A stretch of DNA of 59,351 nt from Chitinophagales bacterium (GTDB lineage: Bacteria > Bacteroidota > Bacteroidia > Chitinophagales > Saprospiraceae), in assembly GCA_013298845.1 (NCBI GenBank), contig JAAFJN010000033.1, positions 1 through 59,351 of the forward strand. The letters run 5' to 3'. This document shows positions 15,832 through 24,591 of the stretch, piece by piece. The notes under the pieces were generated by a model, which had not been told where the DNA came from, did no database searches, and saw nothing but the letters and a program-made list of their open reading frames with translations. The translations under genes were made by a program, and so were the position numbers. The stretch's first letter is position 1, and each line of letters opens with the position of its first letter.

Positions 15832-16235
15832 AAAAAATTTATCTGGATGAAAACATACCGCAATCACTCGCCGAAGGTTTGCGCGCACTTGACCGGCCAA
15901 ATAACCGAAAAGACTCAAATTGTGACATCTTATTTTTACCCGATTCATTAGGAAAAGGAGCAAAAGATAAAGACTGGATTCCTATGTTGGGTAGAGAACA
16001 GGCAATTATGGTAACCCAAGATTATAATATCCATCGAAACAATTCAGAAAGAGATCTGTATCAGAAACATGGTCTTGGCCTGATTGTCGTCCGGTTACCT
16101 TCCAAAAAAGGAGGCACGTATTGGGATTTAGTACAGCAACTCGTTCGACACTGGATCGAAATTCGGACTATTGCCCTGACTCAACATCCTCCCTTTATTT
16201 ATGAATGCACGGCTAAAGGCGTGAAGAAAATTTAG
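15828..16235 (+). CDS. DUF5615 PIN-like toxin candidate
   Basis: 135 residues. It begins MKKIYLDENIPQSLAEGLRA; the conserved DEN at 7-9 is the first acidic site of the DUF5615 PIN-like fold. A second acidic site, MVTQDYNIHR, lies mid-protein. Family members are predicted RNases; activity is inferred. A 30-residue insert with NRKDSNCDILFLPDS follows the first helix. It overlaps the DUF433 gene by 4 bases. Confidence 0.78.
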   Translation: MKKIYLDENIPQSLAEGLRALDRPNNRKDSNCDILFLPDSLGKGAKDKDWIPMLGREQAIMVTQDYNIHRNNSERDLYQKHGLGLIVVRLPSKKGGTYWDLVQQLVRHWIEIRTIALTQHPPFIYECTAKGVKKI

Positions 16236-16262
16236 TACTCATTGGTTGCTACGGGCTATGAA

Positions 16263-16976
16263 TCATTGTTCCACCACAATCCCCCCTCCCGCATCAAACG
16301 ACCATTTCCCTTTCAACGTGCGTTCGTAATAATTTTGAGTAAGGTATTCCGAAAAAAGTTCGCGGGTAATGGGCCGGGCGCCCAAACTCAAGAGGTGATG
16401 TGTTTCCTGTTGGCAATCAATCAATTGAAATTGGAGTGCTTCCAAGGCGCGGGCAAAATGGATAAAACCCGCTTTGGAGGCGTTGGGGACGCGGGCGAAC
16501 ATACTTTCGCCGTAAAATATCCGGCCGAGTGAAATGCCGTACAAACCGCCCACCAGTTCGTCGCCGAGCCATACTTCCACCGAATGAGCAATACCCAATT
16601 CATGCAATGCCGTATAAGCCTCAATAAACGCATCGCTGATCCAGGTGCCATCCTGGCCTTCACGCGGGTGACCCGAACAACTGCGCATCACGTCGCGGAA
16701 GCAGGTATCTAACGTATAGCGAAACTTTTGTTGGTTAAAGATGCTCCGCATACTTTTATGCACCTTCAGTTCCGGTAGAAACAACACACAACGCGGATCA
16801 GGGGCGTACCAATAGAACAGGCCGTCTTCTTCAAACCAAGGGAAAATGCCGTTTTGGTAAGCCCAGACCAGTCGCTCCGGCCGCAAATCGCCCCCAATGG
16901 CCAATAGCCCGTTCGACTCCGCCAGGTGCGGCGGCGGAAACGCAATTTCTTTGTTGGAAAGCCGGAATACGGGCAT
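16263..16976 (-). CDS. aat: Leucyl/phenylalanyl-tRNA-protein transferase
   Basis: 237 residues. It transfers Leu or Phe from aminoacyl-tRNA to proteins with N-terminal Arg or Lys, marking them for ClpS/ClpAP degradation (N-degron pathway). Motifs: FPPPHLAESNGLLAIGGDL, the family core YQNGIFPWF, W/Y-rich FYWYAPDPRCVLF, TWISDAFIEAYTALHELGIA, HSVEVWLGDELVGGLYGIS and GRIFYGESMF. It is complete and of normal length. Its ATG lies only 7 bases from a 105-base heptamer array that fills the upstream gap. Confidence 0.95.
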   Translation of the reverse strand: MPVFRLSNKEIAFPPPHLAESNGLLAIGGDLRPERLVWAYQNGIFPWFEEDGLFYWYAPDPRCVLFLPELKVHKSMRSIFNQQKFRYTLDTCFRDVMRSCSGHPREGQDGTWISDAFIEAYTALHELGIAHSVEVWLGDELVGGLYGISLGRIFYGESMFARVPNASKAGFIHFARALEALQFQLIDCQQETHHLLSLGARPITRELFSEYLTQNYYERTLKGKWSFDAGGGIVVEQ

Positions 16977-16983
16977 TTTTTTT

Positions 16984-17267
16984 AGTGAAAAGTGAAGAGT
17001 GTATAGTGAAGAGTGAAAAGTGAAGAGTGAAAAGTGAAGAGTGAAAAGTGAAAAGTGAAGAGTGTATAGTGAAGAGTGTATAGTGAAGAGTTGACTGATT
17101 CAGAGGGCTTATTTTGCAATAGAATTAGTTGTTTGTTGCAATAAAATTCAAGTGTATTTATTATTGAATTTGAAAATCACAATGAAAGTTTTTCACTCTT
17201 CACTATACACTTTTCACTTTTCACTCTTCACTATACACTTTTCACTCTTCACTATACACTTTTCACT
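16984..17267. repeat. Inverted pair of heptamer arrays (15 and 11 units)
   Basis: 16984-17088 is fifteen uninterrupted 7-base units AGTGAAA, AGTGAAG or AGTGTAT. 17191-17267 is eleven units of the same set on the opposite strand. The ~100-bp core holds ATTTTGCAA and TTGCAATAAAAT, which are partly complementary. The element fills the gap between the aat start and the stop of the SH3 gene. Each unit contains TGA, TAG occurs at many junctions, and the 7-base step moves the stops through all three frames. Confidence 0.9.
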
Positions 17268-17274
17268 AAAAAAA

Positions 17275-18159
17275 CTATTTCATTTCCCGGAGTTTTTGCA
17301 GTTTACTGCCGGTCCATTTGTAGAGGGTGACTTTGAAGGATTGTGAAGTGCGGACCAGGTCGTCGCCTTTTTCTTCAAATTGAGAACTGTCTTTTACCAC
17401 CAGAATATGATCACCAATGCCGCCGCGTTGGCTGGGCAAAATATAATCTTCCGAGTCGTAAAACACGCCGCCATCGCTAACAGAACTGGTTTCCAGCACT
17501 TTGGATAATTGGTTGTTTTCGGTCCAAAACAAGAGGTTAGTGCCCGACGGATAACCACAAGCGGGGTAATAATAGTTGACGCGCAATATGGCTTTTACGT
17601 TTTTCAGGGATTCAAAACCCACTTCAAATTCGGGATAATACGACAAATCACCGCTGGTCACAAATTCGGCTTTGGCCAATTCCTTGCCTTTGTCGGCAAC
17701 CCGTACCTGTACCGTGAGTTCGTGTTTGGCTTCGTTGTAGGCCGCAACGCCGGTGAGGTACAAGACGCCGCGATTGGGCATGTATTCCTCATCGGGGGTT
17801 TGGATACTGGCCAAGGCCATAAATCCGCCCCAGATATATCCAGTGACTTTACTGCCGCCGTTTGGGTTACAACTTACTTTGAGCCAGGGCAATTGCACGC
17901 CGCGTAACGTGAGCGAATCGCTGGAAACGGCCTCCACGGTAACGGGTGTACCGATGGGCAACTTGGTAATGACCTTACCGGTGGTGTTGGATTGTTCGCG
18001 CAGGTTAGCGTCGGAAACGAGGGTAAAGTACTTGGAACCAGGCTCAAAACCTTGTAAAGTGCCTTCCGAACGCATCCAGGCGTTGTAGTCATCTTCCTGG
18101 GCGTGTACGGCTACCACAAAACAAAGGGCAGCAAAGAGGGCGATCAAACTTTTTTTCAT
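17275..18159 (-). CDS. Secreted bacterial SH3-domain protein
   Basis: 294 residues from MKKSLIALFAALCFV; a longer in-frame start is rejected because this one gives a good signal peptide cut after VHA. An SH3_3-type domain is visible at about 45-120 (SDANLREQSNTTGKVITKLP, then LPWLKVSC and GYIWGGFMAL). The C-terminal 160 residues are beta-rich with no named domain (YYPACGYPSGTNLLFW). Bacterial SH3 domains often bind peptidoglycan; the role here is unknown. The stop TAG is followed within 8 bases by the heptamer array. Confidence 0.82.
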   Translation of the reverse strand: MKKSLIALFAALCFVVAVHAQEDDYNAWMRSEGTLQGFEPGSKYFTLVSDANLREQSNTTGKVITKLPIGTPVTVEAVSSDSLTLRGVQLPWLKVSCNPNGGSKVTGYIWGGFMALASIQTPDEEYMPNRGVLYLTGVAAYNEAKHELTVQVRVADKGKELAKAEFVTSGDLSYYPEFEVGFESLKNVKAILRVNYYYPACGYPSGTNLLFWTENNQLSKVLETSSVSDGGVFYDSEDYILPSQRGGIGDHILVVKDSSQFEEKGDDLVRTSQSFKVTLYKWTGSKLQKLREMK

Positions 18160-18305
18160 AATAAAGGGTGTTTTAAATGCTTCGACCCGCCAAGGTTTTC
18201 CCGTGAAAATACAGTACAATCACCTGACGACGCTCAGCATGAAGAAAGTGCAAAAGTAGAAAGGCGCGTTCGGTTTGGGGGTATAGATTATTAAAATGTG
18301 GATAA

Positions 18306-18372
18306 AAAGAAGCCGTTTCAGGCGGGTACCGGTTGCTGTTGTGCCATCGGATACCGGTGAAACGGCTTTTAT
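18306..18372 (-). terminator. Terminator hairpin after the acyl-CoA synthetase
   Basis: AAGCCGTTTCA (18310-18320) pairs with TGAAACGGCTT (18358-18368). An inner CGGGTACCGG/CGGATACCGG pairing extends the stem, and a T-run follows on the minus strand. Confidence 0.75.
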
Positions 18373-18392
18373 TGGTGTTGTTTCGTTTTTTG

Positions 18393-20246
18393 TTAATGGT
18401 ATAATCCGTCAATGATGCTTTGAAATTTTTGCAAAATAACCCTTCGCTTAATCTTCAAACTGGGCGTTAGTTCGGCTTCGGTGCCATCGTTGCGAATGGC
18501 CTCCCAAGTATTGGGCAGCAGCGCGAATTTTTTGATTTGCTCCGCATGGCCAAACGATGGATTTACCCGATCCAGCAGCATTTGGTAACGTTCCACCACT
18601 TTGGGTTCTTTAATTATTTCTTCCAGTGTGGTCCATTGGATTTGGTGTTTGTTGCACCAGTCTTTTAGCCCTTCGGCGGAGGGCACAATGAGCGCCGACA
18701 CAAACTTGAGGTTATCGCCCACCACCATTGCCTGATCCACCAAACGGTGTTCTTTCAACATGGATTCGATGGGGGCCGGGGCCACGTATTTGCCGCCGCT
18801 GGTTTTGAGCAATTCTTTTTTGCGGTCGGTAATTTTCAGGAAAACCCGTCCCTCGTTGTCTTTTACCAAAGTACCCACGTCGCCCGTGCACAACCATTGT
18901 TCGCCGTTGATGGTGCGCAGCATCTCTTCGGTTTTTTCCGGTTGCAGGTAATACCCTTTCATAACGCCGGGTCCTTTGGCCAAAATTTCGCCTTCACCGG
19001 GCCGGAAATCGGGTGATTCCTCAATTTTCACCTCCGTTCCTTCCAATATTTGCCCCACCGAACCCAACATAGCACCGTAGGGATCAAAACTGTTAAAACT
19101 AATGGCGGGCGCGGCTTCGGTCATGCCGTATCCTTCGCGCACTTTTACTCCGGCGGCGTTGAACGCGCGCATCACGCGTACGGGGCAGGCACTGGCCCCG
19201 GTAATAATGCCAAGCAGTTCGCCGCCCAGGGCTTCGCGCCATTTGGAAAATACCAATTTATCGGCAATTTTCCATTTAAAAGCCTTCAAACCGGTTAACT
19301 TTTGGTCAAAATCCCATTGGTCGGCCATGTCCATTGCCCAAAAGAAAATGGCGCGTTTGATGCCTTTTGCGTCCGAACCTTTGTTGTAAATTTTTTCGTA
19401 CACTTTTTCCAACAAGCGCGGAACAGCCGTAAAAAAATGCGGTTTTGTGGCCCGCAAGTCGCCCGTTTCGCCACCGAGTCGGTCGGGGGTAGTAAACGAA
19501 ATATTGGCTCCGTAAGCGGTGTAGGCGTACAATACTGCCCTTTCAAAAATATGGCTGACGGGCAGGAAACTAAGGGCGCGTTTACCCCGTTCAATCGGGA
19601 TAAGTTTGCGCATGGATTCCACGTTGTACACAATATTTCGGTGGGTGAGGATCACACCTTTGGGGTAACCGGTGGTTCCCGAAGTGTAGATATAAGTGGC
19701 CACGTCATCGGGGCGGATGGTATCGCTGATGTGTTTTACCTGGGCTTCCGTTTCGTCGTCGTTATAAACGGCAATGCTGTCCCAGGCGCGGGCGGTCTCG
19801 TGCGGGTAAAACGTCAGGATTTCGCGCAGGGCGGGGGCCTGTGCTTTAGCGGCGTTTACCTTGTCGAATAAGTCGCCATCGCCCACAAAGCAGTACTGTA
19901 CCCCGGCTTCTTTCATGATGTACTCGTATTCGCGGGGGCTGATGGTGGGATACATGGGCACCCCGATAATTCCGAGGCGCAGCATGGCGTAATCGAGCGC
20001 AACCCATTCCGGCGTGGTTTTGTACACCACCGATCCTACGCGGTCGCCGGGTCGCAAACCGAGTTGAAACAAGCCGCAGGATATGGCTTTTACCTTATCC
20101 AGCATTTGCTGCGACGAATAGTATTCCCAGGGGCCGTCGGGGGAAATTTGTTGCCCGAATGCGTTGACCTGGGGGTAATCTTGCTCTTGTTCAAAGAGAT
20201 AATCAAAGAGGCGTTTGTCTGTATGCATAGTTGGTTGAATCTTCAT
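18393..20246 (-). CDS. Long-chain acyl-CoA synthetase (AMP-forming)
   Basis: About 617 residues from MKIQPTMHTDK; MHTDK at 20228 is an equally possible start, and the frame further upstream runs into the neighbouring gene. It activates fatty acids to acyl-CoA with ATP. Motifs: the P-loop YIYTSGTTGYPKGVILTH, GYGMTEAAPAISF, WLCTGDVGTL and the hinge/catalytic region TDRKKELLKTSGGKYVAP. The N-terminus and length match FACL enzymes of the FadD15/FAA type found in Bacteroidota. It is followed by a terminator; the Cys-cluster gene lies just upstream. Confidence 0.92.
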   Translation of the reverse strand: MKIQPTMHTDKRLFDYLFEQEQDYPQVNAFGQQISPDGPWEYYSSQQMLDKVKAISCGLFQLGLRPGDRVGSVVYKTTPEWVALDYAMLRLGIIGVPMYPTISPREYEYIMKEAGVQYCFVGDGDLFDKVNAAKAQAPALREILTFYPHETARAWDSIAVYNDDETEAQVKHISDTIRPDDVATYIYTSGTTGYPKGVILTHRNIVYNVESMRKLIPIERGKRALSFLPVSHIFERAVLYAYTAYGANISFTTPDRLGGETGDLRATKPHFFTAVPRLLEKVYEKIYNKGSDAKGIKRAIFFWAMDMADQWDFDQKLTGLKAFKWKIADKLVFSKWREALGGELLGIITGASACPVRVMRAFNAAGVKVREGYGMTEAAPAISFNSFDPYGAMLGSVGQILEGTEVKIEESPDFRPGEGEILAKGPGVMKGYYLQPEKTEEMLRTINGEQWLCTGDVGTLVKDNEGRVFLKITDRKKELLKTSGGKYVAPAPIESMLKEHRLVDQAMVVGDNLKFVSALIVPSAEGLKDWCNKHQIQWTTLEEIIKEPKVVERYQMLLDRVNPSFGHAEQIKKFALLPNTWEAIRNDGTEAELTPSLKIKRRVILQKFQSIIDGLYH

Positions 20247-20338
20247 AATCTGTAAAACCTGGCCCAAGTTACGGTTTTGCGCCAATACGTCAAGTGTCTT
20301 CCCGGTACCGAAGTAGATCAACCAAATAACCGCTCTGC

Positions 20339-21172
20339 TCAATTCGGGTTATAGTCCAGTCTCACAACGGTGTCGGGTTCATCGTCAAAGCCGGGGCGGT
20401 GAAACTTATCCCAATCAGGGTAGTTTTTTTCCAATTGTTGTTTAGTCTCGGTCAAAACGCGCAAAATCTGTTGGATTTCCAATTGTTTTTCGGGAAAAAA
20501 GCCTTCCACAAATTTCCAGGCATCGGCGCTTTTTTGTAAACCAATCATGGCAATTTTGGCGCTGCCATTGCCATCGCTTTGTTGTTCGATGGCAAAATTT
20601 TTGTCAAAATGGATTTGCGAAAGGGAGCGGTGAATTTTTGCCCCAATTAAATGTTGAAACCAGCGAATTGTTTGCAGGGCTTCGTGCAAAAATCCCAGCG
20701 ATTCAACATCCACGGGAAGCCCCATTCGGATTTGGCTGTCAAATTTTTCTTCCTGCTGCCCAAAAAAGTCTTCATTTTTTTGGAAAAAGTCGTGCACTTC
20801 GTCGCCGTAATGGTCGGGCCATTTTACCCGTTCGGGCATCGAGAACGGTTGCGAAGAGCCTTCCCCGTCGTCATTTTGGTCAAAATCCTCAAACAGGTCA
20901 TCGTCTTTTTTAGCATCGTCATCGTCGTCATCGCCCCGCAGTTGCGCCGATTTTTCTTCCAATTGTTCCATTAGGCCCTGCAACATCTCCAAGGTATCCT
21001 GAAAATTATTTTTGAGATGTTCCCAAAACTCGGGGCTGTCGGGGTCATCTGGCAGGTCCGTTTGAACGGATTGTTCGGATGCATACACGCGGCAACGGGC
21101 CGTGAAAGCGCATTTTTCGCACCAACGGTCGCAATAATTGTATATACCGGAAATGTATTTTTCTTTATCCAT
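20339..21172 (-). CDS. Cys-cluster protein of unknown function
   Basis: 277 residues from MDKEKYISGIYNYCDRWCEK; an ATG five codons upstream is also possible. The N-terminal cluster YCDRWCEKCAFTARC (four Cys within 15 residues) looks like a small metal-binding site. A strongly acidic stretch (six Asp in a row, then more) lies near residue 85, and the C-terminal half is helical. There is no signal peptide. I have no family name for it. It lies 92 bases upstream of the acyl-CoA synthetase start on the same strand. Confidence 0.75.
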   Translation of the reverse strand: MDKEKYISGIYNYCDRWCEKCAFTARCRVYASEQSVQTDLPDDPDSPEFWEHLKNNFQDTLEMLQGLMEQLEEKSAQLRGDDDDDDAKKDDDLFEDFDQNDDGEGSSQPFSMPERVKWPDHYGDEVHDFFQKNEDFFGQQEEKFDSQIRMGLPVDVESLGFLHEALQTIRWFQHLIGAKIHRSLSQIHFDKNFAIEQQSDGNGSAKIAMIGLQKSADAWKFVEGFFPEKQLEIQQILRVLTETKQQLEKNYPDWDKFHRPGFDDEPDTVVRLDYNPN

Positions 21173-21247
21173 AAAAAGACGTTGCAAAAAAACGTTTTTT
21201 TCAATAATTTTTTATTGATTTGCCCCGAAAAAGTTTAAAATCCTTTT

Positions 21248-22399
21248 ATGAAGCAAAAAATACGTATGGGTATGGTTGGCGGTGGCCAAGGCGCTTTTAT
21301 CGGCGCTGTACACCGCATGGCCGCTGCATTAGACAGCGAAATTGAATTGGTTTGTGGCGCTTTTAGCAGCGATCCGGATCGTTCTAAAGCCTCAGCGGCG
21401 GAATTGGGCGTTCAGCCGGACCGCGCTTATGGTTCTTTTGAAGAAATGATTCGCCGCGAAAAGAAACTCAAACCCGAAAAACGCATGCAATTGGTGAGTA
21501 TTGTGACACCTAATCACATGCACTTTGCGCCTTCCAAAATGGCCCTCGAAAACGGCTTTCACGTTATTTGCGATAAACCCCTCGCTTTTAACATGAAAGA
21601 AGCCTTGGCCCTGGAAAAAATTGTGGAAAAAACCGGGATGATTTTTGCCCTGACGCACAATTATACCGGCTATCCGATGGTGAAGCAGGCGCGTCAAATG
21701 ATCAAAAACGGTGCTTTTGGTGCCATTCGTAAAGTGATTGTGGAATATCCGCAGGGCTGGCTCAGTACGTTTGTGGAAAAAGACGGTAACAAGCAGGCTT
21801 CGTGGCGTACCGACCCCAAACGCTCCGGTATTGCGGGCGCAATGGGCGATATTGGTACCCACGCCGAAAACCTGGCTGAATATATTACGGGGTTACACAT
21901 CACCGAACTTTGCGCGGACATTAGCATTTTTGTGCCCGGTCGCTTGCTCGACGACGACGGTAACGTGTTGTTGCGCTTCAACAATGGTGCCAAAGGGGTG
22001 CTGCATGCCAGCCAAATTGCCGCCGGTGAGGAAAATAATCTCAATATTCGGGTGTACGGCGAAAAAGGTGGTTTTCACTGGCATCAGATGGAACCCAATA
22101 CGTTGGTGGTGAAATGGTTGAATAAACCCACCGAATTGTACCGGACGGGCGTTGGGGATCTGTACCCCGAATCGCTGCGCCATACGCGCATTCCGGGTGG
22201 TCATCCCGAAGGTTATCTGGAGGCATTTGCCAATATCTACCGCAACGTGGCGCAGTGCGTGCGCGCCCGCGAGGAAGGCCGCGAACCCGACCCTATTTAC
22301 ACCGATTTTCCAACGGTGAGCGACGGGGTGCGCGGTATGCGCTTTATCGAAAAAGTGATTCAGAGCGGTAAATCGAATACCAAGTGGGTGAAAATGTAG
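21248..22399 (+). CDS. Gfo/Idh/MocA family NAD(P)-dependent oxidoreductase
   Basis: 383 residues. N-terminal Rossmann motif MGMVGGGQGAFIGAVHR; nucleotide-binding VSIVTPNHMHFAPSKMAL; the family signature with catalytic Lys in HVICDKPLAFNMKEA; the C-terminal dimer/substrate domain contains GAMGDIGTHAENLAEYITG (His) and HPEGYLEAFANIYRNV. Substrates are usually sugars, inositols or amino sugars; the specific one cannot be read here. It is monocistronic, ends in TAG and runs straight into TTAGAC-type repeats. Confidence 0.92.
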   Translation: MKQKIRMGMVGGGQGAFIGAVHRMAAALDSEIELVCGAFSSDPDRSKASAAELGVQPDRAYGSFEEMIRREKKLKPEKRMQLVSIVTPNHMHFAPSKMALENGFHVICDKPLAFNMKEALALEKIVEKTGMIFALTHNYTGYPMVKQARQMIKNGAFGAIRKVIVEYPQGWLSTFVEKDGNKQASWRTDPKRSGIAGAMGDIGTHAENLAEYITGLHITELCADISIFVPGRLLDDDGNVLLRFNNGAKGVLHASQIAAGEENNLNIRVYGEKGGFHWHQMEPNTLVVKWLNKPTELYRTGVGDLYPESLRHTRIPGGHPEGYLEAFANIYRNVAQCVRAREEGREPDPIYTDFPTVSDGVRGMRFIEKVIQSGKSNTKWVKM

Positions 22400-22401
22400 G
22401 T

Positions 22402-22442
22402 TAGACGGAAGACGTTGGACATCAGACGAAAGATGTTAGACT
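22402..22442 (+). repeat. TTAGAC/AGAC phrase repeat after a stop codon
   Basis: GTTAGACGGAAGAC and AGACGAAAGATGTTAGAC lie directly after the TAG of the oxidoreductase gene. The same phrases, inverted as a pair, flank the gap at 50665-51028. Confidence 0.6.
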
Positions 22443-22448
22443 TTAAGT

Positions 22449-22482
22449 GTTCCGCGATGAGACGCATATCTCATCGCGGAAC
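22449..22482 (+). terminator. Perfect 14-bp hairpin
   Basis: GTTCCGCGATGAGA (22449-22462) pairs with TCTCATCGCGGAAC (22469-22482) around CGCATA. The T-run is poor, so it may be a structured 3' end rather than a classic terminator. Confidence 0.65.
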
Positions 22483-22547
22483 GTATTTAGGGAGGAATCT
22501 AGGGGATTGGCATAGTGTATGAAATGCAACTAATATGCACTAAGTTA

Positions 22548-22650
22548 GTAACTATCCAGCCGCCTCCCAATGACCTCTGCCGAGGTCATAGATGACGGGA
22601 AAGTCCGAAATTTCGTACGTTTTCACTGTGCAAAGCGGCTAGATAGTTGC
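22548..22650. repeat. ~102-bp branched palindromic repeat, copy 1
   Basis: The outer arms are AACTATCCAGCCGC and GCGGCTAGATAGTT. Inside are a hairpin TGACCT-CTGCCG-AGGTCA and a short TCCC/GGGA stem, so the element can fold into a branched structure. It is highly similar to 50767-50868, including the unpaired segment AATTTCGTACGTTTTCAC. There is no open frame. Confidence 0.85.
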
Positions 22651-22737
22651 CTATGTTATTATATGAATGCCCCTTGGCTGCTCTTTTGGTGAAAAAAGTG
22701 CGGTTTTTAGATGAATTTCATTTTTTGCCCAAACGCC

Positions 22738-24241
22738 CTAATGCACCACCAACACCTTTTCTACGGTATGAATCACCCGAAACTGATAGCGGAACAAATG
22801 GACAAAATACACCCCGCCGGGCCAGTTCGTTGCGTCAATGTCAATATTCTGGGGACCCGACCAATTACTTACCTCGTACAAGATCCGTCCTTCGGCGTTC
22901 ACCACCCGCAAACGCCCCGATTCGCAGGCGGCCACGGCTAACTTAAAATAATTGGAGGCCGGATTGGGATAAATGTGCATACCCTCCACGGGAACCCAAC
23001 GCGCTGGTTCGGGCAGGTGTTCGGGCGTATCAATACCCAAGGTGTCGCACATGCTGGCGGCTTGGTCGTATAGCCGGAAATTGGGAAAATGGTTGATGCC
23101 AATGTGGTTAGAGCCAAATAGTTGAATGCTGTGTTGTTCAAAGCGGCAGGCTGTACCCACCGAATCCGGCGCATTGATGACGTGCATCACAGCAATACCA
23201 TTGGAGCAGCACATGTATATTTTTCCGTTGGGGGCCAACGACATTCGGAAAAAATTGGCGGCAAAACCCAATTTGAATCCGTCGTACTGATCAATCAAAA
23301 TAGGTTTACTGTTGTTAGATAGGTTTTTGGTGTCAAACTGAAACAGCTCTTCAACGTGAGAAACGTATAATAACTGTGAATTGGGTGAAAAAGCAACGCC
23401 AAATGCAGCACCGAAAGAAATATCTAATTGAATAAATATCGGGCAGGAAAACAATCCGGAGCAACGATCGAAACACATGTAGATCAGTTGTTGCGCTTGC
23501 CCTAATCTGGCGTATTGGGTGCCATCGGGTGAAAAAACGGCATTATTCGCCTTTTGTCCAAGTAGTTTATCGTATTCCATTACCTGGGTACTATGCTGAA
23601 TGCCTCCAGGCGTTAGCAATAATTTATGGTAGACATTGTTTTTTTCGGGGATAACAACCCACCAGTCTCGCCCATTTGCGTGTTTTACTGCGGTCATGGC
23701 ATCAGCAAATTCACCATTGGCAATACTGATGTTTTTTTCGTTTACTTTACCTAAGCCATTGTTATAACTCATATCCACCAAAGAATAAAGCAAAGCATTG
23801 GGATCTTTACTTCTATCGGGTTTTTTCAGATGAAAAATGTAATATAAGTCCTTGTTTCCCGGGGACAGGTAAAGAAATAATTCCCTGAAACAAAAAATAA
23901 CCGGAAGTGTCTCTTGAGCAATCAGTGTAATATGGCCCTCCGGGCGCATTGATGGAGTCACCGTTTTCCATCATTTCGTGATTGCGGTTGGCAATATAAC
24001 ACCCCCCGCTGTAAAACAATAATTGTCCATCGGCATCGGACATAACCGTACCCTGCTGTAAACCACCCAAAAGTGCCGATGACTGTATCTCCACTGGATT
24101 TTGATTAAAGTCAAAGCGATTGGCAAATCGTTCAATGCCGTCTCTGTGCAGTCCCAATAACCAATTATAATCGTGTTTGTCTTGGGCGTGGGTAAAAAAT
24201 GGAAATATGATGAGGAGAGGGTAAAAAATGAGATGCTTCAT
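22738..24241 (-). pseudogene. Secreted T9SS propeller-like protein, split by a frameshift
   Basis: The first frame starts MKHLIFYPLLIIFPFFTHA (signal peptide; an ATG at 24250 is also possible) and reads DYNWLLGLHRDGIERF to GYFLFQGIISLPVPG, then goes wrong. The correct continuation, GNKDLYYIFHLKKPDRS and VKHANGRDWWVVIPEKN, is in another frame overlapping at 23858-23864. One extra base in a C4G3 run explains it. The C-terminus (MHIYPNPASNYFKL) is a T9SS type A sorting domain. The body matches the WD40/propeller-like secreted proteins common in Saprospiria. It could be a sequencing error, a recent mutation or a phase-variable site. Confidence 0.85.
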
Positions 24242-24507
24242 CGTATTCATGTGCTGTTGTTTTGATGATACACATGACGAAATTTGAGAGGGTTTGGTTG
24301 TTTTTACAACTTTCATTGTACGTTTACCCCAACAAACGGTAGTATATTTGATGAAAAAAGGGCGTGAACAGATAAAGCCCGATTTGTAAAGGGAAAGAAT
24401 GTTAGACCCTGTTCACTTGCATCACGTACAAACCGGACAGTTCATTCAGGAGGAATCTACGGGAGCGGAATATGGGGTAAAATGCGAAAACAGAGCAAAG
24501 AATACAA

Positions 24508-24580
24508 TTCGCGTCGGCAGGTTTTGTGCATCCCTTCAGTGGATTATCAGTATTTCGATGCACAAATCCGCTGACGCGAA
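24508..24580 (-). terminator. Imperfect 23-bp inverted repeat downstream of the 226-aa gene
   Basis: TTCGCGTCGGCAGGTTTTGTGCAT (24508-24531) is nearly the reverse complement of 24558-24580. It begins 11 bases after the minus-strand stop at 24592. The rest of the 24251-24591 gap shows no gene. It is probably a structured 3' end. Confidence 0.55.
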
Positions 24581-24591
24581 CTGTAAAATAA

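Noticed and set aside
16984-17267. CRISPR array
   Set aside because: Units are 7 bases with no spacers, and no cas genes are present.
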